DNA of 64,000 nucleotides from positions 62,001-126,000 of the forward strand of contig NZ_JASBRN010000053.1 in the NCBI RefSeq assembly GCF_030149505.1, written 5' to 3'. The stretch comes from Nocardioides sp. Its GTDB lineage: Bacteria; Actinomycetota; Actinomycetes; Propionibacteriales; Nocardioidaceae. Positions 18,101 to 25,703 of this stretch are shown one piece after another. Made by a program: the position numbers and the translations under genes. Below the pieces are notes generated by a model. That model was not told where the DNA came from. It did not search any database and worked only from the letters and a program-made list of their open reading frames with translations. The number at the start of each line of letters is the position of its first letter. The stretch's first letter is position 1.

Positions 18101-18569
18101 AGCCGATGGTCCGCGGCTCCCCGAAGGTGGTGCCGCCGTCGGTGGACTCCCACAGGGCCGTGCCCTCGTCGTCGCCGCAGCAGTAGTAGGCCAGCACGCC
18201 GATCGTCCCGTCGCGGCGCAGCACGACGCCGACCGGGCCGAACTGGAAGGTCGGGGTGGTGCCGAGGTCCTGGTAGTCCTGGCACGCCGAGGCGCCGCGT
18301 GGCAGTCGGCAGTAGACGGTCCAGGGACCGTCCGCGCGGTCCTCGCGCCAGGCGATGTGGGCGGTGCCGGCGGCGTCCACCGCGACGTCCGGGACCGAGG
18401 CCGCGTCGTCGGAGAGCAGGATCGGCGTGCCGGCGGCCTCCCGCTGCTCGACAGCGGGGGTCCCGGCGGCCGGGCCGGGCAGGGACGCTGCGGAGCCGGC
18501 GAGGGACGCGGTCAGGACGACCGCGGCGGTGCACCGGGAGACGAGGGATCGACGAATCGCACGACGCAT
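15126..18569 (-). CDS. large secreted multidomain protein, function unknown
   Basis: A 1147-residue exported protein that I do not recognise as a named family. A Sec signal peptide (RRSLVSRCTAAVVLTASLAGSAAS) leads into residues 40-380, which look like a sialidase/BNR-type propeller: DVAVDAAGTAHIAWRED, ALWESTDGGTTFGEP, GGLTAVWTDE. No sialidase active-site residues are evident. Residues 400-850 are a repetitive beta-rich region with few cysteines (CVILCAEAAG, CFLVGYKW, CDLGEY) in alternating GLxG/VDF strands. Residues 1060-1145 end in a fibronectin type III-like domain (KAKPGKGKLVVSWRKG..VDHWRVTV). An SD (AGGAG) sits nine bases before ATG 18569. It is probably a surface or extracellular matrix protein. 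Confidence 0.75.
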   Translation of the reverse strand: MRRAIRRSLVSRCTAAVVLTASLAGSAASLPGPAAGTPAVEQREAAGTPILLSDDAASVPDVAVDAAGTAHIAWREDRADGPWTVYCRLPRGASACQDYQDLGTTPTFQFGPVGVVLRRDGTIGVLAYYCCGDDEGTALWESTDGGTTFGEPRTIGSVAPESVVEGPGLNTLMTGFSGSGAPLGAGVQVMPTDDSPVTGYATLDDTAEGGAYYSGGVALLDDTTPVTAYTNLEDTYVRVYDRGAGGDYNDAGNWDGSVPLPDEDEPTIVSGPSGTYLMTHVEYDDNPLRDAYQVRRLSPDTGELGMPFLATDIRDSLFGTMAADAAGGLTAVWTDEGLLAPIRASYSETGAGFTVPGTVVENVRAFNLRVSTAGDGGGAVVWDENRQDGAAYVAVIPVGGVVPDGDPEEPPSSVGGFVPVDNSGKCTRQVLVKPGVLAAVQGSGCFEESPKGAGRWSTKGDVNVNGIRFVGGKSSTTVTVDTVAHTIAASAGVVQMAGPIVFSKDAGTWDVDKPTTFEGLEKFGIKLLDLPALGRASVDFGNDEAFVSVNLALPRPFDLVTGATTLRTTMLGGLDLRGITLKVASLAIGEFGMRDLTVTYDASSSTWTGTVDLKLPPVGEYARLSLGLRQGKLVRLSFAYGGPPFPFQVYPGLWLNDAGFDYDGTDGFALGGGVDLAAPTPDGPITFDAIGSPPGTGGGFFFEQPPSGPAHLRIEGRLGLYGFDLAGGSADFYTDGRFAFMADFAIGLARLGVRGKIEGAVNLEAGTFLAGVEAEVCVILCAEAAGIVSDIGIGAYASIPFGIEPFTFELCFLVGYKWASGPDVGTTCDLGEYRTPQSGGSGSSSEVVVGPDGTVFLPPGDPRSYNVDVPGVGGVPLVTVRDIDGAVVVESDPSAPLEPQSNERVVLVPSEATGSVRVVIATAGSVTGSAYRITASPASRPLAMRWTGAGGSRRESTPAFQVAASYPVSSVEASLTGSGRTRTITWDATNLGAASRSLRFVETGQEGVAAVLGETSDASGSLTFDVSGPAGPRTVTAVVVDDRGQAVDTVDVATYDAPGPQLPGKAKDLKAKPGKGKLVVSWRKGAGAPVDHWRVTVALEDGRRLLLDTTRTSLSIPKVGKKDRVQVVVTGVDALGQEGRPATVVRR

Positions 18570-18666
18570 GAGGGAGCACTCCTGGTCAGGAGGCGCCGGG
18601 TCGCGCCGTTCGCGAGCCTAGGGCTCATCCCCGCGGGTGAACAGTGACGGCTGGACCAGCTGCGGA

Positions 18667-19380
18667 TCAGCCCATGCCCCCGTCGAAGGCGAGGACCGAG
18701 CCGGTGATCATCCGGGCCTCGGGCGAGGCGAGGTAGACGATCGAGGAGGCGATCTCGTCGGGGGTGATGGCCCGGCCCGGCAGCATCATGAGCAGCCGGT
18801 CCTGCACGCGGGCGTCGAGGTCGGGCGGGTAGGACGCGGCGACCTGGTCGACCAGCGGGGTGGCGACGGTGCCGGGGCAGACGGCGTTGACCCGGATGCC
18901 CTCGGGCGAAAGCTCGAGCGCGAGGGCCTGGGTGAGCTGGGTGAGCCCGCCCTTGGCGGCGGAGTACGCCGCGGAGTAGGGCTGCGGGATCCGTCCGGCC
19001 ACGGACGAGACGTTGACGATGCAGCTGCGCTTGGCCGCGCGCAGGTGCGGCAGGGCGGCCTGCATGAGGAAGAACGGACCCTTGAGGTCGACGTCGAGGG
19101 TCCGGTCGAAGACCTCCTCGGTGACGGTCTCGAACCGGCCGAACTGCACCACGCCCGCCACGTTGGCCAGCACGTCGATCCGCCCACCCTCGGCGCACAC
19201 CGCGATCGCCGCGTCGACGGCCGCCTTCGAGCCGACGTTGCACTCGACGTACGTCACCCCGTCAGGGACCGTCGGCGCGATGTCCAGACCGAAGACGGTG
19301 TCCCCCAGGTCGCGGAAGCGCTCCGCGGTGGCGAACCCGATGCCGGAGGCTGCCCCGGTGACGACGACGACGCGACTCAT
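18667..19380 (-). CDS. short-chain dehydrogenase/reductase
   Basis: A 237-residue classical SDR. The NAD(P) motif TGAASGIG is at residues 8-15. An acidic residue (GLDIAPT) after strand 2 suggests NAD preference. NVAG replaces the structural NNAG, SSVAG holds the catalytic Ser, and YSAAK has the catalytic Tyr and Lys. The C-terminal SGSVLAFDGGMG is typical of cyclopentanol/hydroxysteroid dehydrogenase-like SDRs. A near-perfect KstR-type palindrome lies 11-24 bases upstream of its ATG, hinting at a leaderless or very short 5' leader and a role in sterol or lipid catabolism. The substrate is not determined. Confidence 0.88.
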   Translation of the reverse strand: MSRVVVVTGAASGIGFATAERFRDLGDTVFGLDIAPTVPDGVTYVECNVGSKAAVDAAIAVCAEGGRIDVLANVAGVVQFGRFETVTEEVFDRTLDVDLKGPFFLMQAALPHLRAAKRSCIVNVSSVAGRIPQPYSAAYSAAKGGLTQLTQALALELSPEGIRVNAVCPGTVATPLVDQVAASYPPDLDARVQDRLLMMLPGRAITPDEIASSIVYLASPEARMITGSVLAFDGGMG

Positions 19381-19390
19381 GGCGCGAACC

Positions 19391-19404
19391 TAGAACACGT
19401 TCTA
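19391..19404. promoter_or_regulatory. KstR-type palindrome at the SDR start
   Basis: TAGAACACGTTCTA, extended to CTAGAACACGTTCTAG (19390-19405): perfect 7-bp arms with a 2-base spacer, exact match to TnnAACnnGTTnnA. It is squeezed into the 25-bp gap between the kinase stop and the SDR ATG. Confidence 0.7.
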
Positions 19405-19405
19405 G

Positions 19406-20185
19406 TCAGTCGGCAACCAGGCCGCGTGCCACGGCCAGCAGCTCCTCGAGCCGGGGGCGGTCCCCGGGCCGTGGGGCGAGGGCGGCGACCAGCGTCGTCG
19501 CGAGCTCCGGCGGCGTGCCCGGCGGGCAGGCGCGGGTGATCGAGCGCCGCCACCGCGACTCCGGCACCGGGTCCCCGCGCAGCGCCTCGAGCGCGGTCAG
19601 CGCCAGCCCGTGCACGTCGGTGGCCGCGGAGGCCTCGTCGCCGCGCCGCTGCTCGGGCGCCTGGTAGCCCGGCGTCCCCGAGCCGCGCCTGGTCGGCCCG
19701 GGTCGCTGCACCAGGCTGAGGTCGATGAGCACCGCCCGGCCGTGGTCGACGACGACGTTGGCCGGCTTCACGTCGAGGTGCAGCCAGTCGTGGCGGTGGA
19801 GGTAGCCCAGCGCCGAGCCCACCTGCGCCAGCAGCTGCGCCACGTCCTCGGCGGCCAACGGCCCCTCCTCCACCACCGCCGCCAGCGTCGCGCCGCGCAG
19901 GGTCTCCAGCACGATGCCGGGCGGCTGCTCGAGCACCTCGTAGCCGCGCACCAGGTGCGGGTGCCCGACCCTGGTCACCGCCTCGCCCTCGCGCCGCCAC
20001 GCCTCCAGCACCTCGGGCTCGTGCACCCGCTCGGGCCGCACCAGCTTCAGCACGCACCGCGCACCCCGTGCCTCGTCCCAGGCGTCCCAGGTATCGAAGC
20101 GCCGGCCGTGCCCGAGCAGCGACAGCAGCCGGAAGCCCGCCACCTCCGGGGCGGGTACGACGGCGGCCGGCCCGCCCCCGGTCAC
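19406..20185 (-). CDS. small Ser/Thr protein kinase without membrane anchor
   Basis: A 259-residue protein kinase catalytic domain and nothing else. ATP-binding Lys in RCVLKLV (about residue 47); partner Glu in EAWRREGEAV. The catalytic loop is HLDVKPANVVV (HRDLKPxN with Leu for Arg, so probably not an RD kinase). The metal motif is IDLSLV, where DFG reads DLS. The activation/P+1 region GTPGYQAPEQ and the DVHGLALTALEAL helix are intact. The glycine loop (LGHGRRFDTWDAW) is loose. No transmembrane helix or PASTA domain. The GTG start overlaps the stop of the ABC exporter gene, so the two are coupled; it could phosphorylate the exporter or its cargo. Confidence 0.85.
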   Translation of the reverse strand: MTGGGPAAVVPAPEVAGFRLLSLLGHGRRFDTWDAWDEARGARCVLKLVRPERVHEPEVLEAWRREGEAVTRVGHPHLVRGYEVLEQPPGIVLETLRGATLAAVVEEGPLAAEDVAQLLAQVGSALGYLHRHDWLHLDVKPANVVVDHGRAVLIDLSLVQRPGPTRRGSGTPGYQAPEQRRGDEASAATDVHGLALTALEALRGDPVPESRWRRSITRACPPGTPPELATTLVAALAPRPGDRPRLEELLAVARGLVAD

Positions 20186-22002
20186 GACCCGGCCCCCACC
20201 GGCTCAGCGGGTCGGCACGGAGCGGCACCCCTGCGGGGGTCGGGCTCGGCGACGGCCAGGACGACCGTCCGGTCCACCCGCTCCAGCACGAGAGGGTCGT
20301 GGGTGAGCACGAGGACGGTCCGGCGCGGGTCGCGCACCGGCTGACCGGGTGCACCCAGCAGGTCGTCGAGCAGCGCCGCGGCGGTGGCGGCGTCGAGCCC
20401 GGTCGTCGGCTCGTCCAGCACCAGGAGGGCGGCGTCGCGCAGCAGGGCACGCGCCAGGACGACCCGCTGCCGCTGGCCGCCCGACAGCGACCGACCCCGC
20501 GGGCCGACGCGGGTGCCCAGTCCGTCGGGGAGGCGTCGTACGAACTCCAGGACGCCGGCGCGGCGCGCGGCCTCCTCGACCTCCTCGGGCGTGGCGCCCG
20601 GTCGGCCGTAGGCGATGTTGTCGGCGATGCTCGCGTCGAGCAGCAGCTGCTCCTGGTGGACCAGCGTCACGGCCGCGCGCAGCGAGGACCGGGTCACCGC
20701 GGCGACGTCGTGCCCGTCGACGCGGACCGCACCGGCGTCAGCCGCCACCTGGCCGGTGAGCAACCGCGCGACGGTCGACTTCCCGGCGCCCGAGGGCCCC
20801 ACGAGGGCCACCCGCTCACCCGGCCGGAGCTCGAGGTCGAGCCCGCGCAGCGCCGGCGCGCCCGCCCCGGGATAGGTCGCGCCGGCGCCGGCCAGGACCA
20901 CGTGCGCACCGACCGGCGAGCGCGGGAGCTCGACCGCGTCCGGCAGGTCGGTCTCCGCCGGCGCGTCCAGCAGCTCGACGACCCGCTCGACGCCGGCCGA
21001 GGCGGAGTAGAGCGCGGGCACGAGGTCGGCGAGGTCGCGCACCGGCCCGAAACAACGGGCCAGCAGGGTCAGGAACGCCAGCAGCCCGCCCAGGCTGAGC
21101 CGGTCCGTGGACAGCGCCCACACCCCGCCGAGCACGACCAGCAGCACGCCCGCGAGCTCGAGCAGGTCCACGACCGGTAGGAAGACCGCGCGCACGCGGC
21201 TGCCGACGAGCTCGGCGTCGGCGATCCCCTGGTTCTGCCGCTCGTAGGCCGTCAGCGCCTCGTCCCGACGCCCGTAGGTCTGCACGAGCGCGACGTTGCC
21301 CAGCGCCTCCTCGGTGACGCTGGCCAGGGAGCCTCCGCGGCGCCGCCGCTCGCGGGAGACCTCGCGGGTCAGTCGCGCGAGCGCGGTGGCGGCCCACCAG
21401 AAGAGCGGCGCGACGAGCAGCGCGAGCAGGGTGAGCTCCCAGGAGAGCCACGCCAGGGCGGCGACGGAGAAGATCAGCCGCATCACGGCACCGACCCCGA
21501 CGGAGAGCTGGCCGATCATGAAGGACTCGACCGCGGACACGTCGCTGGTGAGCCGGGTGAGGGTGTCGCCGGCACGGCGCTTGTCCGAGACCAGCGCGGG
21601 CTGGTCGAGCACCCGGGAGAAGCAGTCGCGCCGCAGCGGGACGAGGAAGCGCTGGGAGACCCAGGTGGAGGTGTAGTCCTCGGCACCGCTCACCACGCCG
21701 CTGGCGAGGTTGAGCCCGAGGTAGACCAGTGCCAGCCACAGCAGCGGCCCGGGGTCGGCGGGCACCAGCACGTCGTCGACGAGCCGCTGGAAGAGCAGCA
21801 CCTCGACCGTGGCGATGGCCGGCCCGAGGGCGAGCAGCAGGACGACGAGGAGTAGCCAGCCCCGCACCGGCCGCAGCCGCGGCCAGAACCGCCGGGCGAT
21901 GGCGACGAGCGTGAGCCCGGGTGCCGCGTCGACCAGCGGGGCGTCGTCGGCCCGCGGGCGCAGCAGGGCGCCGAGCGACCTCTTGCGCTGGGTCCCGGTC
22001 AT
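20182..22002 (-). CDS. ABC exporter, fused permease and ATPase
   Basis: A 606-residue half-transporter (type I ABC exporter). Residues 40-320 form the six-helix membrane domain (WLLLVVLLLALGPAIATVEVLL, LLWLALVYLGLNLASGV and others). Residues 360-600 form the ATPase: Walker A GPSGAGKST, Q-loop VHQEQLLLD, signature RSLSGGQRQRVVLARALL, Walker B ALLVLDEP, and the switch His in LVLTHDP. A single chain implies a homodimer or a heterodimer with another subunit. The signature directly follows GPRG as in lipid/peptide/drug exporters. It is coupled to the downstream kinase and preceded on the same strand by a 45-residue Arg-rich ORF. Cargo is unknown. Confidence 0.9.
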   Translation of the reverse strand: MTGTQRKRSLGALLRPRADDAPLVDAAPGLTLVAIARRFWPRLRPVRGWLLLVVLLLALGPAIATVEVLLFQRLVDDVLVPADPGPLLWLALVYLGLNLASGVVSGAEDYTSTWVSQRFLVPLRRDCFSRVLDQPALVSDKRRAGDTLTRLTSDVSAVESFMIGQLSVGVGAVMRLIFSVAALAWLSWELTLLALLVAPLFWWAATALARLTREVSRERRRRGGSLASVTEEALGNVALVQTYGRRDEALTAYERQNQGIADAELVGSRVRAVFLPVVDLLELAGVLLVVLGGVWALSTDRLSLGGLLAFLTLLARCFGPVRDLADLVPALYSASAGVERVVELLDAPAETDLPDAVELPRSPVGAHVVLAGAGATYPGAGAPALRGLDLELRPGERVALVGPSGAGKSTVARLLTGQVAADAGAVRVDGHDVAAVTRSSLRAAVTLVHQEQLLLDASIADNIAYGRPGATPEEVEEAARRAGVLEFVRRLPDGLGTRVGPRGRSLSGGQRQRVVLARALLRDAALLVLDEPTTGLDAATAAALLDDLLGAPGQPVRDPRRTVLVLTHDPLVLERVDRTVVLAVAEPDPRRGAAPCRPAEPVGAGS

Positions 22003-22039
22003 CGCGTCTCCTCCTCCACGCACCGGACGGTGAGCCCCA

Positions 22040-22199
22040 GGCTGTGTCCCTCGGCTCTCGGCCGTCGCGAGCGTCGTCCTGCGGAGTGCCTCGCAAGGCG
22101 GAGGAGGGAGGCGATGCGCCAGCATCGACGACCGACGACAACGCGGCGAGGTGCCCGCAGGGCGGCGCGCAGCAGGCCATGGAGCCGAGGGACACAGCC
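22040..22199. repeat. 18-bp perfect inverted repeat, 124-base spacer
   Basis: GGCTGTGTCCCTCGGCTC (22040-22057) is the exact reverse complement of GAGCCGAGGGACACAGCC (22182-22199). It lies between the exporter gene start and the small Arg-rich ORF, so it would be in the exporter leader if the two are cotranscribed. I see no ORF with a ribosome site inside. It could be a structured leader or the ends of a small degenerate mobile element. Confidence 0.55.
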
Positions 22200-22250
22200 G
22201 TGGATGGGCTCCCCGTCCGGTCGCACTCGTCGAGCGCCTGGTGCTCGCGG

Positions 22251-22388
22251 TCAGTTCGTGCGCGAGCGGGTGTTGCTGCGGCGGTTGCGACGACGGCGGC
22301 GCCGGCGGCGGCCGTCGTTGCTGTCGGTGTCGGCGCGCCGCGCGGTGGTGGCCGGCGACAGGGCGGTGATGAGACCGGAACGAGCCAT
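22251..22388 (-). CDS. 45-residue Arg-rich small protein
   Basis: A short ORF with a strong ribosome site: AAAGGA, 7 bases, then ATG 22388. The product begins MARSGLITALSPATT and continues with an Asp/Asn segment. It then has a run of eight arginines and further Arg/Asn/Ser residues to the end (about 17 Arg in 45). There is no signal peptide or membrane helix. It is unlike any family I can name; nucleic-acid or polyanion binding is plausible from charge alone. It lies 248 bases upstream of the ABC exporter gene on the same strand and divergent from the GH13 gene. Arg-rich runs can arise by chance in this G+C range, but the Shine-Dalgarno match is better than that of most genes here. Confidence 0.5.
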   Translation of the reverse strand: MARSGLITALSPATTARRADTDSNDGRRRRRRRRNRRSNTRSRTN

Positions 22389-22581
22389 GGTGGTGTCCTT
22401 TCCGAGACGGATCCCGAGACGGGTCCGAGAGGGAGCCCCGGGGAGGGAGCCCCGGGGCCGCCGGGCTGGCTGCCCGACGAGAAGAACTCTGTCCCCGGCT
22501 CGTGAGGTGACCGTGAGCCGCAGATGAGGGCCTTCTCACGGGAGTTCCGCGGGCTCGGCCGTCGCCCGCGATGATGGGCGC
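22389..22581. other. divergent intergenic region with tandem GC-rich repeat
   Basis: Gap between the Arg-rich ORF and the GH13 gene. It holds two tandem copies of GGGAGCCCCGGGG (22431-22443 and 22445-22457), each with a CCCCGGGG palindrome. Before them is a direct repeat of CGAGACGGxTCC. Nothing resembling a gene was found. Confidence 0.4.
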
Positions 22582-24405
22582 ATGAGCCTGCTGCACGAGC
22601 CCCACCACGACGGCTCCCCGCTCTACCTCGACACCGAGACCCCGGCCCTGGGCTGGCCGGTCAAGGTCCGCCTGCGCACCCACGCCGCGGACCCGGCCGG
22701 CGAGGTCGAGCGCGTCTGGCTCCGCACGACGTACGACGCCGAGCCGGTCTTCCACGCCTGCGCCCCGCACGTGCCCGACCCGGCGGTGGGCGCGGTCGGC
22801 GCGGACCCGGGCGCTCGCTGGTGGGAGGGCGAGCTGCCGGTGCACAACCCCGTCACGCACTACCGCTTCCTGCTGGCCCACGCCGACGGCACGCAGCGCT
22901 GGCTGACCGCGGCCGGCGTCGTCGAGCACGACGGGCCGGACACCTTCGACTTCAAGGTCAGCGCGCACCCGGCCGCCCCCGCCTGGGGCCGGGAGGCCGT
23001 GGTCTACCAGGTCTTCCCCGACCGGTTCGCGCGCTCCGCCGCCGCCGACGAGCGACCCGTGCCCGACTGGGCCGTGCCCGCCGACTGGGACGACGAGGTG
23101 GTCTTCGAGGGCACCGACCCGCGCACCCCGCTGCAGCTCTTCGGCGGCGACCTCGACGGGGTCACCGAGCACCTCGACCACGTGCAGGCGACCGGGGCGA
23201 CGGTGCTCTACACGACGCCCGTCTTCCCCGGCGAGAGCAACCACCGCTACAACGCCTCGACCTTCGACCGCGTCGACGACCTGCTGGGCGGCGACGCTGC
23301 CTACGCCCGGCTGGCCGAGGGGCTGCACGCCCGCGGGATGCGGGTGCTGGGCGACCTCACCTCCAACCACACCGGCGACACCCACGAGTGGTTCCGCGCG
23401 GCGCTGGCCGATCCCGACGACCCCCACCGTGACTGGTACTGCTTCCGACCCGACGGCTCCTACGAGTGCTGGATGGGCCACCACACCCTGCCCAAGCTCG
23501 ACCACACCAGCGAGGCGATGCGCGCTGCGATGGTCGAGGGGCCCGACTCGGTCGTCGCCCGCTGGATGCGCCCGCCGGTCCACCTCGACGGGTGGCGGAT
23601 CGACGTCGCCAACATGACGGGTCGACTCGGCGGGATCGACGTCAACCACGAGGTCGCGCGTGCCGTGCGCCGCACCGCCGAGCACGAGAGGCCCGACGCC
23701 TGGGTCATCGGCGAGCACAACCACGACGCGTCCGCCGACCTCGACGGCGACGGCTGGCACGGCACGATGAACTACTCCGGCTTCTCCTGGCCGGTCTGGT
23801 CGTGGCTGCGCGACCCCGACTCCCCTGCTCGTGCCTTCGGTCGCCCGCTGCCGGTCGCCCACCGCGGCGGTCCGCTCGTGCACCGCACGATCCGCGAGTG
23901 GCAGGCCCGCTACGGCTGGCGCGCCACCGCCCAGTCCTGGAACATCCTCGGCTCCCACGACTCCGCCCGCATCCGCACCCTGACCGGGTCCGGCACCCTG
24001 CACCGGGTCGCGGCCGGGCTGCAGTTCACGCTGCCCGGCGTGCCGATGCTCTTCGCCGGCGACGAGATCGGGCTCGAGGGCGTCCTCGGGGAGGACTCGC
24101 GCCGCCCGATGCCCTGGCACCGCCGCGAGACCTGGGACGAGGCCACCCTGTCGACGTACGCCGCCCTGGCGGCCGCGCGCGCCGAGCACCCCGCCCTCGT
24201 GCACGGCGGCCTGCGGTGGGCGCACGTCGACGAGGACTGCCTGGCGTTCCTGCGCGAGCACCCCGCCGGGACCGTCCTGGTCGTCGCCCGCCGGGCCGCC
24301 GGCGCTCCTCTCGAGCTGCCCCTCCCGACCACCCCCGAGCTGCTGCTGACCACCGAGCCCGACGGCCCCGTCGACGGACCGTCGGTCACGCTCTGGCGGC
24401 TCTGA
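22582..24405 (+). CDS. GH13 alpha-glycosidase (neopullulanase/cyclomaltodextrinase-like)
   Basis: A 607-residue GH13 glycoside hydrolase. Residues 1-125 are an N-terminal beta domain of the maltogenic amylase/neopullulanase type. The barrel follows from AVVYQVFPDRFARS, with DLTSNHTG (region I). The catalytic triad is visible: the nucleophile Asp in DGWRIDVANMTG, the acid/base Glu in VIGEHNHD, and the third acid in NILGSHDSARI. No signal peptide, so it probably acts in the cytosol on maltodextrins or related alpha-1,4-glucans. It may form an operon with the DUF4032 gene 20 bases downstream. Confidence 0.9.
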   Translation: MSLLHEPHHDGSPLYLDTETPALGWPVKVRLRTHAADPAGEVERVWLRTTYDAEPVFHACAPHVPDPAVGAVGADPGARWWEGELPVHNPVTHYRFLLAHADGTQRWLTAAGVVEHDGPDTFDFKVSAHPAAPAWGREAVVYQVFPDRFARSAAADERPVPDWAVPADWDDEVVFEGTDPRTPLQLFGGDLDGVTEHLDHVQATGATVLYTTPVFPGESNHRYNASTFDRVDDLLGGDAAYARLAEGLHARGMRVLGDLTSNHTGDTHEWFRAALADPDDPHRDWYCFRPDGSYECWMGHHTLPKLDHTSEAMRAAMVEGPDSVVARWMRPPVHLDGWRIDVANMTGRLGGIDVNHEVARAVRRTAEHERPDAWVIGEHNHDASADLDGDGWHGTMNYSGFSWPVWSWLRDPDSPARAFGRPLPVAHRGGPLVHRTIREWQARYGWRATAQSWNILGSHDSARIRTLTGSGTLHRVAAGLQFTLPGVPMLFAGDEIGLEGVLGEDSRRPMPWHRRETWDEATLSTYAALAAARAEHPALVHGGLRWAHVDEDCLAFLREHPAGTVLVVARRAAGAPLELPLPTTPELLLTTEPDGPVDGPSVTLWRL

Positions 24406-24425
24406 GCCGACGTAGGCTCCCCTCC

Positions 24426-25625
24426 ATGCGGATCGTCGCCGCCCGCCCCGACCCCGGCCTGGTCCGGCTGCCCTGGTCCACGCCGCTGGAGGACTGGGGC
24501 ACCGACGTCGTGGTGCCGCTGCCCCGGGGCCTGTCGCGTCACGTGGTACGGATCGTGCGCCAGGGCGAGCGGGTGTACGCCGTCAAGGAGACGGTCGAGG
24601 AGATCGCGTTCCGGGAGTACCGCACGCTGCGCGACCTCCAGCGGATGGGGCTGCCCGCCGTCGTGCCGCTCGGGGTCGTCACCGGGCGCACCGACGCCGC
24701 CGGCCAGCCGCTGCCGGCGTGCCTGCTCACCGAGCACCTGCGCTTCTCGCTGCCCTACCGCAGCCTGTTCTCCCACGGCGCCACCGCGCAGAACCTGCCC
24801 TCGCTCGTCGACGCCCTGGTGGTGCTGCTGGTGCGGCTGCACCTCGCGGACTTCTACTGGGGCGACGTGTCGTTGTCCAACGTGCTCTTCCGGCGCAGCG
24901 CCGGCGGGTTCGCGGCCTACCTCGTCGACGCCGAGACCGGCGAGCTCAAGGAGCAGCTCTCGCACCGCCTGCGCGAGCACGACGTCACCGTCGGCACCGA
25001 GAACGTCTTCGCCGAGCTGCTCGACCTGCAGGCCAGCAACGCCGTCGCCGGCGAGGTCTCGCCCCACGACGTGGTCGAGATGCTCGTGCGGCGCTACGAC
25101 GAGCTGTGGGCCGAGCTCACCGACCAGGAGGAGTTCTCCACCCACGAGATGTGGCGGATCGAGCAGCGGATCGAGCGGCTCAACGACCTCGGCTTCGACG
25201 TCGAGGAGCTCGACATCGTCACCGACCTCGACGGCGACCGGGTCCGCATCCAGCCCCGGGTCGTCGACCTCGGCCACCACCGCCGCGAGCTGCAGGCCCT
25301 CACCGGGCTCGACGTCGAGGACGCCCAGGCCCGTCGCCTGCTCAACGACATGGCCTCGTTCTCCGCCCACCACGACCTGGGTCGCGAGGACCGCGGCATC
25401 GTCGCCTCGCGCTGGCTCACCGAGATCTACGAGCCGATCACCCGCCTGGTACCCAGCGGCCTGGGCGGGCGTCTGGAGCCCGCCGAGTTCTTCCACGAGG
25501 TGCTGGAGCACCGGTGGTATCTCTCCGAGCGAGCCGGCCACGAGGTCGACATCTTCGAGACCGCCCGCGACTACGTCGACACCGTGCTGGGCTCCAAGCC
25601 GGTCGAGGTCATCCCCACCGACTGA
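24426..25625 (+). CDS. DUF4032 protein with kinase-like N-terminus
   Basis: A 399-residue protein of the actinobacterial DUF4032 type. The first 190 residues resemble a lipopolysaccharide/small-molecule kinase lobe: a Lys in VYAVKETVEEIAFREY, then the catalytic-loop-like FYWGDVSLSNVLF and a metal-site-like AYLVDAETGEL. The rest (EEFSTHEMWRIEQRIERLNDLGF onward) is alpha-helical and characteristic of DUF4032. Phosphotransfer has not been shown for the family as far as I know. It lies directly downstream of the GH13 gene, so a sugar-related role is possible. The stop is followed by the hairpin cluster at 25654-25890. Confidence 0.8.
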   Translation: MRIVAARPDPGLVRLPWSTPLEDWGTDVVVPLPRGLSRHVVRIVRQGERVYAVKETVEEIAFREYRTLRDLQRMGLPAVVPLGVVTGRTDAAGQPLPACLLTEHLRFSLPYRSLFSHGATAQNLPSLVDALVVLLVRLHLADFYWGDVSLSNVLFRRSAGGFAAYLVDAETGELKEQLSHRLREHDVTVGTENVFAELLDLQASNAVAGEVSPHDVVEMLVRRYDELWAELTDQEEFSTHEMWRIEQRIERLNDLGFDVEELDIVTDLDGDRVRIQPRVVDLGHHRRELQALTGLDVEDAQARRLLNDMASFSAHHDLGREDRGIVASRWLTEIYEPITRLVPSGLGGRLEPAEFFHEVLEHRWYLSERAGHEVDIFETARDYVDTVLGSKPVEVIPTD

Positions 25626-25653
25626 GCCCCGGCGGTGCGGGGACGGGCAGGCG

Positions 25654-25682
25654 GGCCGCTCGTGAGGGACGAGCGAGCGGCC
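25654..25682. repeat. hairpin, short relative of the giant-hairpin tip
   Basis: GGCCGCTCG pairs with CGAGCGGCC around TGAGGGACGAG. The loop is identical to that in the element at 43909-44144 and one base off the element at 25704-25890, while the stem differs by compensatory changes. Flanks (GGCGGG before, AGCGACG after) are partly shared too. It lies about 30 bases past the DUF4032 stop. Confidence 0.6.
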
Positions 25683-25703
25683 TCTCCCAGCGACGGACGG
25701 ACC

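Noticed and set aside
15126-18569. Sialidase annotation for the large secreted protein
   Set aside because: Only one or two BNR-like segments and no catalytic Arg triad, Tyr or Glu pattern could be placed.
15294-18647. 1117-codon open frame antisense to the large secreted protein, and similar long antisense frames at 12483-13994 and 29177-32257
   Set aside because: High-GC codon bias leaves long stop-free antisense frames; none has recognisable motifs, and the opposite strand has clear domains.
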